Assembly: GCA_038238185.1 (NCBI GenBank)
Contig: JBBRXY010000006.1
Location: 9,163 to 73,162, forward strand
Reading direction: 5' to 3'
DNA length: 64,000 nucleotides
Source: DATAQC01 sp038238185
Lineage (GTDB): Bacteria > Actinomycetota > Acidimicrobiia > Acidimicrobiales > AC-14
The notes below the pieces were generated by a model. That model did not search any database, was not told where the DNA came from, and worked only from the letters and a program-made list of their open reading frames with translations. Position numbers and translations under genes: made by a program. Position 1 is the stretch's first letter, and each line of letters begins with the position of its first letter. Below are positions 25,412-33,106 of the stretch, piece by piece.

Positions 25412-25801
25412 TCAAGCCGGGCGGTCGAAACGCATGACCAAAACGACGCCGTCATCGTCACGGTCGACCTCGCACGTGGTCGTCACGCGGTCGATGAGCC
25501 AGAGGCCCCGGCCCCGCTCGGCCGAGGGGTCCGGTGGGCGACAGACGTGGGCAGCCAGATCGAAGCCGGGCCCGGCGTCCCAGACCCTCACGACGAGACC
25601 CGAGCGGTCGAGGGTCAGGTCGGCCTGGAGGGCGGCACCGCCATGGCGACGGGCGTTGACGAGCGCCTCGTGGGCGGCGAGGACGACATCGTCGCTGTCT
25701 CCCTCCCAGCCCTCGTCGGCGAGAAAGGAATGGATCCGGCGACGCGCCGCGCTCGGCTCGATGGGCAGCGCTATGGGTTCGGCGAACTTCGACGCCGTCA
25801 T
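25412..25801 (-). CDS. Anti-sigma regulatory factor, RsbW-like GHKL ATPase
   Basis: 129 residues. HATPase_c_2 signature: N box EALVNARRHG near residue 45, G1 box VWDAGPGFD near 75 and G2 box GRGLWLIDRV near 98. Proteins of this class bind a partner sigma factor or phosphorylate a STAS-domain antagonist. The next gene downstream on the same strand is a sigma-70 factor (69 bases away), so this is probably its switch. No STAS-domain anti-anti-sigma protein or PP2C phosphatase is present in the window. The ribosome binding site is GGGAGAAGG. Confidence 0.85.
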   Translation of the reverse strand: MTASKFAEPIALPIEPSAARRRIHSFLADEGWEGDSDDVVLAAHEALVNARRHGGAALQADLTLDRSGLVVRVWDAGPGFDLAAHVCRPPDPSAERGRGLWLIDRVTTTCEVDRDDDGVVLVMRFDRPA

Positions 25802-25881
25802 GTGCCTTCTCCCGGCGTTCCTAAGGCGGTCTCGTGAAGTCTTCCCCTTGTACCCGACGCCCTAACCAGGCGTCATTGCGC

Positions 25882-26961
25882 TCACGCTTCGAAGACGGTG
25901 GCCAACTCCTCGGGAACGGCGACGTCGAGCTGGCCATACGTGCAGGACGCGGCCTGGCGGTCGGGGCGCCAGCGCTCGAAATGCGTGGCGTGGCGGAATC
26001 GGTCGCCTTGGAGATGGTCGAACGCCACTTCGGCCACCAGTTCCGGACGCAGCGGCTCCCAGGAGTGGTCGCGCTTGGCGTTCCATCGGCTGGCCCCACC
26101 GGGCATACGTCCACCCCCCTCGGCCTCTGCCTCGGCGGCTGCGGTCGCCCACGCCGCCCAGGGGTGGCCGTCGAGGGCACTGTCGCGAAATGGGGCCAGC
26201 TCGTCGACCAGCTCCCTACGTCGGGCCATGGTGAAGGACGCGGCCACGCCCACGTGGTGCAGCACCCCGGCCTTGTCGAACAGGCCGAGCAGGAGGGAGC
26301 CGACGACGCCCCCGCTCTTGTGCCAGCGGAAGCCGGCCACCACGCAGTCGGCGGTGCGCTGGTGCTTGACCTTGAGCATCACCCGCTCGTTCTCCCGATA
26401 GGCGACGTCGATCCGCTTGGCCACCACCCCGTCGAGGCCGGCCCCCTCGAAGCGGTCGAACCACTGGGCGGCAACGGTCGCATCGTCGGTGGCGGGTGTG
26501 AGGTGCATCGGTGGGCGGGCTTCGGCGAGGGCGCCGACGAGCAGGGCCCGGCGCTCGCCGAAGGGGCGCCCCCGGAGATCGTCGTCGCCCAGGGCCAACA
26601 GGTCGAACGCCACGAACGAGGCGGGCGTCTGGGCGGCCAGCAGCCGAATGCGTGATTCGGCGGGGTGGATGCGTTGGAGGAGGGCCTCGAAGTCGAGGCC
26701 ATGGTCGGACGCGATGACGATCTCACCGTCGAGGACGCAGCGCGGCGGCAACATCGACCGGATCGGGTCGATCAGCTCGGGGAAGTACCGGGTCAGCGGC
26801 CGCTCGTTGCGGCTGCCCAGCTCGACCTCGTCGCCATCGCAGAAGACGATGGCGCGAAAGCCGTCCCACTTGGGCTCGTAGACGAGGTCGTCGCCCTCGG
26901 GCAGGGTGCGGGCGAGCTTGGCCAGCATGGGCTTGACGGGCGGCATGACGGGCAGCTGCAT
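25882..26961 (-). CDS. ligC: ATP-dependent DNA ligase (LigC type)
   Basis: 359 residues. The adenylated lysine lies in motif I YEPKWDGFRAI (residue about 31), followed by motif III (FVAFDLLALG), motif IIIa, motif IV (LDGVVAKR) and motif V (VMLKVKHQRTADCVV). The oligonucleotide-binding domain ends with FDHLQGDRFRHATHFERWRPD, as in actinobacterial LigC. There is no primase or nuclease domain, unlike LigD. LigC enzymes take part in base-excision repair, inferred from mycobacterial work. TACGAT lies seven bases before the ATG. It is divergent from treY. Confidence 0.88.
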   Translation of the reverse strand: MQLPVMPPVKPMLAKLARTLPEGDDLVYEPKWDGFRAIVFCDGDEVELGSRNERPLTRYFPELIDPIRSMLPPRCVLDGEIVIASDHGLDFEALLQRIHPAESRIRLLAAQTPASFVAFDLLALGDDDLRGRPFGERRALLVGALAEARPPMHLTPATDDATVAAQWFDRFEGAGLDGVVAKRIDVAYRENERVMLKVKHQRTADCVVAGFRWHKSGGVVGSLLLGLFDKAGVLHHVGVAASFTMARRRELVDELAPFRDSALDGHPWAAWATAAAEAEAEGGGRMPGGASRWNAKRDHSWEPLRPELVAEVAFDHLQGDRFRHATHFERWRPDRQAASCTYGQLDVAVPEELATVFEA

Positions 26962-27002
26962 TCCCGCAATCGTAGGGCCGGGGTCTGGGTAGGTTGCCCG
27001 CT

Positions 27003-29762
27003 ATGTCCCCGAGCACGGTTGTCGCCGAGGTTGCCCCGCGGGCCACCTACCGGGTGCAACTGCACGCCGGGTTCGGGTTCGACGACGTAGCCGCCATCGC
27101 CGGCTACCTCGCCGACCTCGGCGTGAGCCACGTCTACTGCTCCCCCTACCTCCAGGCCGCGGCGGGGAGCACTCACGGGTACGACGTGGTCGACCATCAC
27201 CGGCTGAACGTCGAGCTGGGCGGGAGCGAGGCGTTCGGGCGCATGACCCAGGCCCTGGCCGCCCATGGGCTGTCCCAGGTGGCCGACATCGTGCCCAACC
27301 ACATGGCGGCGGTGGGCCGGGAGAACCCCTGGTGGTGGGACGTCCTCGAGAACGGCCCATCGAGCCAGTGGGCCGACGCCTTCGACATCGACTGGCCGAT
27401 AGTCACCCCGCTCAGAGGGCCGCTCAGGCCCAGCACCCCGCTCAGAGGGCCGCTCAGGCCCAGCACCCCGCTCAGAGGGCCGCTCAGGCCCAGCGCCGAG
27501 GTGGCCGGCAACCGGGTCCTCCTGCCCATCCTGGGCGACCACTACGGCCGCTTGCTGGAGGCCGGACAGCTCCGCCTGGCCCGTCAGGGGTCGGCGTTCG
27601 AAGTGCGCTACGTCGACCATGCCGTCCCCATCTCACCCCGAACCCTCGATGTCGTCCTGACCCGGGCGGCAGCCCGTAGCGGGTCCGAGGAGCTGGCCAC
27701 CCTCGCCACCGCCCTCGGCCGCCTCCCGCCTGCGACGGCCACCGACCGTCGCAGCGTCCGGGAGCGTCACCGCGACAAGGAGGTGCTGGGCGGTCTTCTT
27801 CGCCGCCTCCTCGAGGAGCAGCCGGCGGTGGCGGCGGCTGTCGACGACATCGTCGACGCCACCAATGCGGAGCCCGACGCCCTCGACGCCCTGATCGCCC
27901 GGCAGAACTACCGGTTGGCCCACTGGCGGGTCGCCGCCGAGGAGCTCGACTACCGCCGCTTCTTCGACATCTCCACCCTCGTCGGTCTCCGTATGGAGCT
28001 CCCTCACGTGTTCGAGGAGACCCACGCGCTGATCCTCGGCCTGGTCGCCTCGGGAGCCGTCACCGGCCTTCGCATCGACCATCCCGACGGCCTCCGCGAC
28101 CCCGAGGGCTACCTACGCCGCCTCTTCGAGGCGTCGGGGGGTGCCTGGGCCGTGGTGGAGAAGATCCTGGAGCCGGGCGAGGAGCTCCCGCCGACCTGGC
28201 CGGTGGCGGGAACCACCGGCTACGACTTCCTCAACCTGGTGGGCGGGCTGTTCGTGGACGCCTCCGGCGAGAAGCCCCTCACCGAACTGCACGCCCGGTT
28301 CGCCGCCGCTCCCGAGAGCTACGCCGACGTGGTCCGCGAGAAGAAACACCTCGTCATGCAGGACGCGCTGGCTGCCGACGTCCGGCGCGTCGTCGACCTG
28401 GCCGTCGCCGCGTGCGATCGCCACCGGCGCTTCGGTGACTACACCCGGCCGGAACTGGCCGCCGCCGTCACCGAGTTGGTGGCGTGCTTTCCCGTCTACC
28501 GCACCTACCTCCGTGCCGGCCAGCCGGCCACCGATGTCGACATCGCCCATCTCGCCGTGGCCACCGACGAGGCGCGGTCGCGTCGTCCCGATCTCGACCC
28601 CGACCTGTTCGACTTCCTGACCGACGTCCTCACCCTTCGGGTCCCGGGTGAGGCCGAGGAGGAGCTGGCCATCCGGTTCCAGCAGCTGACAGCTCCCGTG
28701 ATGGCGAAGGGGGCGGAGGACACCGCGTTCTACTGCTGGCGGCGACTGGTGTCGCTCAACGAGGTCGGCGGTGATCCCGGCCGTTTCGGCACCAGCGTGG
28801 AGGAGTTCCACCGATGGAACCGCCGGGCGGCCGAGGCCTGGCCTTCGACGCTGCTGGCCCTGGCCACCCACGACACCAAGCGCAGTGCCGACGTGCGTGC
28901 CCGTATCGGACTGCTGTCGGAGATCCCCGACCAGTGGGCGCTGGCCGTGCGTCGGTGGTCGGCCATGAACGAGGCCCATAAGGTCGACGGCCTTCCTGAC
29001 CGCGGCGCCGAGTATCTCCTTTACCAGACGCTGGTGGGCGCCTGGCCCCTGCCGGCCGACCGGGCCGTCGCCTACATGGACAAGGCGTCCCGGGAAGCCA
29101 AGGAGCACACCTCGTGGACCCGGCCCGATCCCGACTACGACCGGGCCCTTGCCGCCTTCGTCGAGGCGGTGGTGGCCGACCCGCGGTTCACCGCCGACCT
29201 GGCCGCGTTCATGGCCCACCTCGTGGGCCCGGCCCAGGTGACGTCGTTGGCTCAGGTCCTGCTGGCCTCGACCGCCCCGGGGGTTCCCGACGTCTACCAG
29301 GGGTCGGAGCTGTGGGACCTGAGCCTCGTCGACCCCGACAACCGCCGCCCCGTCGACTATGCCTTGCGTCGTCGGCTTCTGGACGAGGTGGTCTCCCGTG
29401 CTGCCGACGATGTGTGGCCCCCTTCGGCGGGTGACGAGGGCGCCTCCAAACTGTGGTTGATCCAGCGGGCCTTGGGGATCCGCCGATCGTGCGCCCCGGC
29501 GTTCGCCGCCGGATCGTCGTACGAGGCCCTGGCGGTGGACGGCGAGAAGGCCGATCACGCGGTGGCGTTCTGCCGCAACGGCCAGGTGTGCGTTGTCGTC
29601 CCCCGCCTGGTGCTCGGGCTCGCTTCGGCATGGGGCGATACCACCGTGGCGCTGCCCCCGGGGCGATGGACCGACGCCCTCGGTGGCGCGGTCTTCGGAG
29701 GACCAGCCGCCCTGGAACGGCTGCTGGCCCGCTTCCCGATGGCGCTGCTGACCGCCGAATGA
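27003..29762 (+). CDS. treY: Maltooligosyl trehalose synthase TreY
   Basis: 919 residues from ATG 27003 (TAGGTT seven bases upstream). GH13_26 features: RVQLHAGFGFDDVA, SHVYCSPYLQAAAGSTHGYD near 45, DIVPNHMA, LRIDHPDGL with the catalytic Asp, the glutamate in VVEKILEPGEELP, and LATHDTKRSADVRARI. TreY converts the reducing end of a maltodextrin into a trehalosyl unit. The gene is longer than usual and carries a three-fold 30-base in-frame repeat at 27404-27493. It overlaps treZ by four bases (ATGA), and the two make trehalose from glycogen or starch. Confidence 0.93.
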   Translation: MSPSTVVAEVAPRATYRVQLHAGFGFDDVAAIAGYLADLGVSHVYCSPYLQAAAGSTHGYDVVDHHRLNVELGGSEAFGRMTQALAAHGLSQVADIVPNHMAAVGRENPWWWDVLENGPSSQWADAFDIDWPIVTPLRGPLRPSTPLRGPLRPSTPLRGPLRPSAEVAGNRVLLPILGDHYGRLLEAGQLRLARQGSAFEVRYVDHAVPISPRTLDVVLTRAAARSGSEELATLATALGRLPPATATDRRSVRERHRDKEVLGGLLRRLLEEQPAVAAAVDDIVDATNAEPDALDALIARQNYRLAHWRVAAEELDYRRFFDISTLVGLRMELPHVFEETHALILGLVASGAVTGLRIDHPDGLRDPEGYLRRLFEASGGAWAVVEKILEPGEELPPTWPVAGTTGYDFLNLVGGLFVDASGEKPLTELHARFAAAPESYADVVREKKHLVMQDALAADVRRVVDLAVAACDRHRRFGDYTRPELAAAVTELVACFPVYRTYLRAGQPATDVDIAHLAVATDEARSRRPDLDPDLFDFLTDVLTLRVPGEAEEELAIRFQQLTAPVMAKGAEDTAFYCWRRLVSLNEVGGDPGRFGTSVEEFHRWNRRAAEAWPSTLLALATHDTKRSADVRARIGLLSEIPDQWALAVRRWSAMNEAHKVDGLPDRGAEYLLYQTLVGAWPLPADRAVAYMDKASREAKEHTSWTRPDPDYDRALAAFVEAVVADPRFTADLAAFMAHLVGPAQVTSLAQVLLASTAPGVPDVYQGSELWDLSLVDPDNRRPVDYALRRRLLDEVVSRAADDVWPPSAGDEGASKLWLIQRALGIRRSCAPAFAAGSSYEALAVDGEKADHAVAFCRNGQVCVVVPRLVLGLASAWGDTTVALPPGRWTDALGGAVFGGPAALERLLARFPMALLTAE
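27404..27493 (+). repeat. 30-bp tandem repeat, three identical copies, inside treY
   Basis: Three perfect head-to-tail 30-base units encode T-P-L-R-G-P-L-R-P-S three times (about residues 135-164). Each unit contains the small palindrome GGGCC-GCTCA-GGCCC. The sequence CCCCGCTCAGAGGGC of the unit recurs once in thiG at 12197-12211. It sits in a surface loop region between IDWPIVTP and the next conserved strand. The identity of copies implies recent expansion or active homogenisation. Confidence 0.9.
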
Positions 29763-31444
29763 GCCAGCGCTTCGAGGTCTGGGCTCCCCGCGCGGGCCGC
29801 GTCGAGGTCGTGCTGGGCGATCACCGGGTGGCCATGGAAGGGCCCGACGAGCGGGGCTGGTACCGCACCGTCGTCGAAGACGCGGTCGACGATGGCGACT
29901 ATTCCTTCTCGCTCGACGGCGGCCCACCGCTGCCCGACCCCCGATCCGCTTGGCAGCCTCTCGGCGTGCACGGGCCATCCCGGCTGGTCGACCACGGGAC
30001 CTTCGCATGGACCGACGAAGGCTGGGGGGCGCCTCCTCTGGCCGATGCCGTGGTCTACGAGCTGCACGTGGGCACCTTCTCGGCCGAGGGCACCTTCGAC
30101 GGGGCCGTCGACCACCTCGACCACCTCGTCGACCTCGGCGTGACCGCGGTGGAGGTGATGCCCGTGGTCGAGTTTCCCGGCGACCGGGGCTGGGGGTACG
30201 ACGGCGTCGACCTCTGGGCGCCCCACTCCGCCTACGGGGGCCCCGCCGGCTTCAAGCGCCTGGTCGACGCGTGCCACGCCCGGAACCTGGCCGTCGTGCT
30301 CGACGTCGTCTACAACCACCTCGGCCCCGACGGGAACTACCTGCCGCAGTTCGGGCCCTACTTCACCGACCGGTACTCGACCCCGTGGGGCGAGGCGGTC
30401 AACTACGACGGCCCCGACAGCGACGAGGTCCGCGCCTTCGTCGTCGACAACGCCTGCATGTGGATCCGCGACTACCACCTCGACGGCCTTCGCCTCGATG
30501 CCGTCCACGCCCTCGTCGACATCTCGGCCGTCCATGTGGTGGAGGAGATCGCCGACTCGGTGCACCGGTTGGCGGGCACGCTCGGGCGCCCGGCCTGGGT
30601 TGTGGCCGAGAGCGACCTCAACGACCCCCGGGTCGTGCGCACCGCCGCCATCGGCGGGTGGGGCTGTGACGCCCAGTGGAGCGACGACTTCCACCACGCC
30701 CTGCACGCCGTGCTGACCGGCGAGCGGACGGGCTACTACGCCGACTTCGGTTCACTGGCCCAGTTGGCCAAAGCCCTCAAGCAGGCCTACGTCTACGACG
30801 GGTGCCGATCGGCTCACCGCCGACGCCACCACGGGCGGCGGCCCACCGGACTTGACGGCAGCAGCTTCTTCGGTTTCCTCCAGAACCACGACCAGGTGGG
30901 CAACCGGGCCGCCGGTGAAAGGTCGAGCGCCCTGATAGGAACCGGGCGGGTCAAGATTGCCGCTGCCCTGGTGCTGTGCGCACCGTTCGTGCCGATGTTG
31001 TTCCAGGGTGAGGAGTGGGCGGCGTCGACGCCGTTCCAGTACTTCACCGACCACAGCGACGCCGGGCTGGGGCGGGCCGTGAGCGAGGGCCGCCGCCGGG
31101 AGTTCGCCGCCTTCGGGTGGGAGCCCGACGACGTCCCCGATCCCCAAGACCCCGAGACCTTCCGCCGCTCGCGTCTCGACTGGGACGAGCTGGGTTGCTC
31201 CCCCCACTCCGAGGTGCTGGCCTGGCACCGCGACCTCATCCGCCTCCGGCGAGAGGTGCCCGCCCTGGCCGGGAACGGCTTCGATGAAGTCGACGTCCGG
31301 TGGGACGAGGCCGCTGGGTGGCTGGTCGTCGAACGGGGCCCGCTCTCGGTGGTGTGCAACCTGAGTGGTTCGGAACAGGCCGTCCCACTCAGAGATGGCG
31401 GCGAGTCCGTCGTTCCCGCCGAAACCGTGCTGATCGTCGGCTGA
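29759..31444 (+). CDS. treZ: Maltooligosyl trehalose trehalohydrolase TreZ
   Basis: 561 residues from ATG 29759. An N-terminal E-set domain (about 1-90) is followed by a GH13 barrel: VYELHVGTFSAEGTF, VEVMPVVEFPG, DVVYNHLGPDGNY, LDGLRLDAVHAL (catalytic Asp), VVAESDLNDPR (catalytic Glu) and LQNHDQVGNRA. PMLFQGEEWAASTPF is diagnostic for TreZ rather than GlgB. It releases trehalose from the maltooligosyl-trehalose made by TreY. It is translationally coupled to treY and followed by a convergent hairpin. Confidence 0.93.
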   Translation: MSQRFEVWAPRAGRVEVVLGDHRVAMEGPDERGWYRTVVEDAVDDGDYSFSLDGGPPLPDPRSAWQPLGVHGPSRLVDHGTFAWTDEGWGAPPLADAVVYELHVGTFSAEGTFDGAVDHLDHLVDLGVTAVEVMPVVEFPGDRGWGYDGVDLWAPHSAYGGPAGFKRLVDACHARNLAVVLDVVYNHLGPDGNYLPQFGPYFTDRYSTPWGEAVNYDGPDSDEVRAFVVDNACMWIRDYHLDGLRLDAVHALVDISAVHVVEEIADSVHRLAGTLGRPAWVVAESDLNDPRVVRTAAIGGWGCDAQWSDDFHHALHAVLTGERTGYYADFGSLAQLAKALKQAYVYDGCRSAHRRRHHGRRPTGLDGSSFFGFLQNHDQVGNRAAGERSSALIGTGRVKIAAALVLCAPFVPMLFQGEEWAASTPFQYFTDHSDAGLGRAVSEGRRREFAAFGWEPDDVPDPQDPETFRRSRLDWDELGCSPHSEVLAWHRDLIRLRREVPALAGNGFDEVDVRWDEAAGWLVVERGPLSVVCNLSGSEQAVPLRDGGESVVPAETVLIVG

Positions 31445-31457
31445 CCCTCGGTCTTCT

Positions 31458-31496
31458 TTGCTGAATATCGAACACCCAGTGTTGGAAATTCAGCAA
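31458..31496. terminator. Bidirectional hairpin between treZ and the PHP gene
   Basis: Arms 31458-31475 and 31479-31496 pair over 16 of 18 bases (TTGCTGAAT outer part) around the three-base loop CCA. It fills the 62-base gap between two convergent genes. There is no long T run, so it may act as a folded 3' end or transcription block rather than a classical intrinsic terminator. Its low GC content stands out from the surroundings. Confidence 0.5.
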
Positions 31497-31506
31497 CGAA
31501 CGGCTA

Positions 31507-32568
31507 CTAATGCGACGCGGCCCAGCCCACCAGGTCGTCGGCGGAACGGGTGTTGACCACCGACTCGAGGGGGACGTCGGCCTCGGCGGCCCGCACGCAG
31601 CCGTTGGTGAGCCATTCGAGTTGGCCGGGGGCGTGGGCGTCGGTATCGATCGACACGGTGCACCCGGCGGCCAGGGCCTGGCGCAGCAGGCGCATTGGGG
31701 GGTCGAGGCGTTCGGGGCGCGAGTTGATCTCCACGGCCGTGCCGGTGGCCGTGCACGCAGCGAACACCGCCCCGGCGTCGAAGCTGGACTCGGGCCGCCC
31801 GGCACCCCGGCCGCGGCCCCGGCCCGCGGTGGTGTCGGGCGAGGAGGCGAGGAGGCGCCCGGTGCAGTGACCGAGGATGTCGACGTGGGGGCTCTGCACC
31901 GCGGCCACCATCCGTTTGGTCATCTCCGGCGCCTCCATCCTCAGCTTCGAGTGCACGCTGGCCACCACGACGTCGAGGGAGGCCAGCAGCTCCTCCTCCT
32001 GGTCGAGACCGCCGTCGAGGAGGATGTCGACTTCGATACCAGTGAGGATCCGGAACGGCGCCAGCTCCTCGTTCAGAGCGGCGACCACTTCGAGTTGTTG
32101 ACGCAGGCGGTCGGGGGAGAGGCCGTGGGCAATGGTGAGACGGGGGGAGTGGTCGGTGAGGACCATGTACTCGTGACCCAGGTCGCGAGCCGCCCTGGCC
32201 ATCTCGTCGATGGGGCTGCCCCCGTCGGACCAGTTGGAGTGGCTGTGGCAATCGCCGCGCAGTTCACCCCGGATCTCGGCCGCCCGTCCGGTGAGCGGCG
32301 CGGCGGCGTCGGGAGAAGCGTCTTCCTCCAACCTGGCCAGGTAGTCGGGGACTTCGCCGGCCAACGCCTGGGTGACCACCTGTGCCGTCTTCTCACCCAC
32401 TCCTTTGAGGTCGCGGAGCCGGCCCTGCTCGGCCCGGCGGCGGACGTCGTCGGGGTCGAGGGCGGAAAGCGTGGCCACCGCCGTGCGGAATGCCCCCACC
32501 CGGTAGCTGGGGGCGCCCGACCGCTCCAGCAGGTAGGCGATGCGCTCGAGGGCCTGGACGGGGTCCAC
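31507..32568 (-). CDS. PHP-domain phosphoesterase with N-terminal helix-hairpin-helix (PolX-like, no polymerase domain)
   Basis: 353 residues from GTG 32568. Residues 1-80 resemble the helical N-terminus of family X polymerases (ALERIAYLLERSGAPSYRV, then the hairpin RLRDLKGVGEKTAQVV). Residues 105-350 are a PHP domain with metal ligands in DCHSHSNWSDGG, LTDHSP, GIEVDIL, SVHSK, LGHCTGRLL (usually GHPTGR) and DTDAHAP. The nucleotidyltransferase domain of full-length PolX is absent. A role in DNA end processing or phosphate-ester hydrolysis is inferred. TACGCT lies nine bases before the start, overlapping the divergent promoter of the phosphoesterase gene. Confidence 0.78.
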   Translation of the reverse strand: MDPVQALERIAYLLERSGAPSYRVGAFRTAVATLSALDPDDVRRRAEQGRLRDLKGVGEKTAQVVTQALAGEVPDYLARLEEDASPDAAAPLTGRAAEIRGELRGDCHSHSNWSDGGSPIDEMARAARDLGHEYMVLTDHSPRLTIAHGLSPDRLRQQLEVVAALNEELAPFRILTGIEVDILLDGGLDQEEELLASLDVVVASVHSKLRMEAPEMTKRMVAAVQSPHVDILGHCTGRLLASSPDTTAGRGRGRGAGRPESSFDAGAVFAACTATGTAVEINSRPERLDPPMRLLRQALAAGCTVSIDTDAHAPGQLEWLTNGCVRAAEADVPLESVVNTRSADDLVGWAASH

Positions 32569-32600
32569 GGACCCGGCAGCGTAGCTTCGCGATCCATGAC

Positions 32601-33104
32601 GTGGACGCCACCGTGACCCATGTCGTGGTTCTCGCCGACACCCACATCCGCCGGGGCACGACCCGTCGGCTGTCCGACGCCGTCTACGCCCACCTCGACA
32701 GGGCGGACCTGATCCTGCACGCCGGCGACGTCGTGGTCGACGACGTCCTCGCCGAGCTGGGCGGCTTCGCCACCGTCCACGCCGTGCTCGGCAACAACGA
32801 CGTCGAGCTGGTGGGCCTGCTCCCGGAGAGGCGGGTGTTCGACGTCGACGGTGTCCGCATCGGGATGATCCACGACAGCGGCCCGTTGACCGGCCGTGCC
32901 GGCCGGCTGCGCCGTCGCTTCCCGGATGCCGACGTGGTCGTGTTCGGTCACAGCCACATCCCCTCCGACACCGAGGGTCTCGACGGCCAGGTGCTGTTCA
33001 ATCCGGGCTCGCCCACCGAGCGACGGGCCCAGCCCCACCGCACGCTCGGTACCCTCGACCTCGACGGCGGGCGGGTGGTGGCCCGCCGGATCCATCAGGT
33101 GTAG
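32601..33104 (+). CDS. MJ0936/YfcE-type metallophosphoesterase
   Basis: About 167 residues from GTG 32601 (GTG 32613 also possible). Metal-binding blocks are VVLADTHI (D-x-H), ILHAGDVV (GD), VLGNNDVE (GNND), GHSHIP (GHxH) and NPGSPTERR, matching the small YfcE/MJ0936 phosphodiesterase family of about 160-180 residues. It is likely a cytosolic phosphodiesterase with broad substrates. The gene is divergent from the PHP gene with 32 bases between, and its 3' end lies two bases from the convergent BTAD gene. Confidence 0.85.
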   Translation: MDATVTHVVVLADTHIRRGTTRRLSDAVYAHLDRADLILHAGDVVVDDVLAELGGFATVHAVLGNNDVELVGLLPERRVFDVDGVRIGMIHDSGPLTGRAGRLRRRFPDADVVVFGHSHIPSDTEGLDGQVLFNPGSPTERRAQPHRTLGTLDLDGGRVVARRIHQV

Positions 33105-33106
33105 TC

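Noticed and set aside
29453..29758. Longer treZ starting inside treY
   Set aside because: The ATG at 29759 overlaps the treY stop and begins the conserved E-set domain.
28113..30008. 631-codon minus-strand frame opposite treY-treZ
   Set aside because: High-GC antisense shadow of two certain genes.
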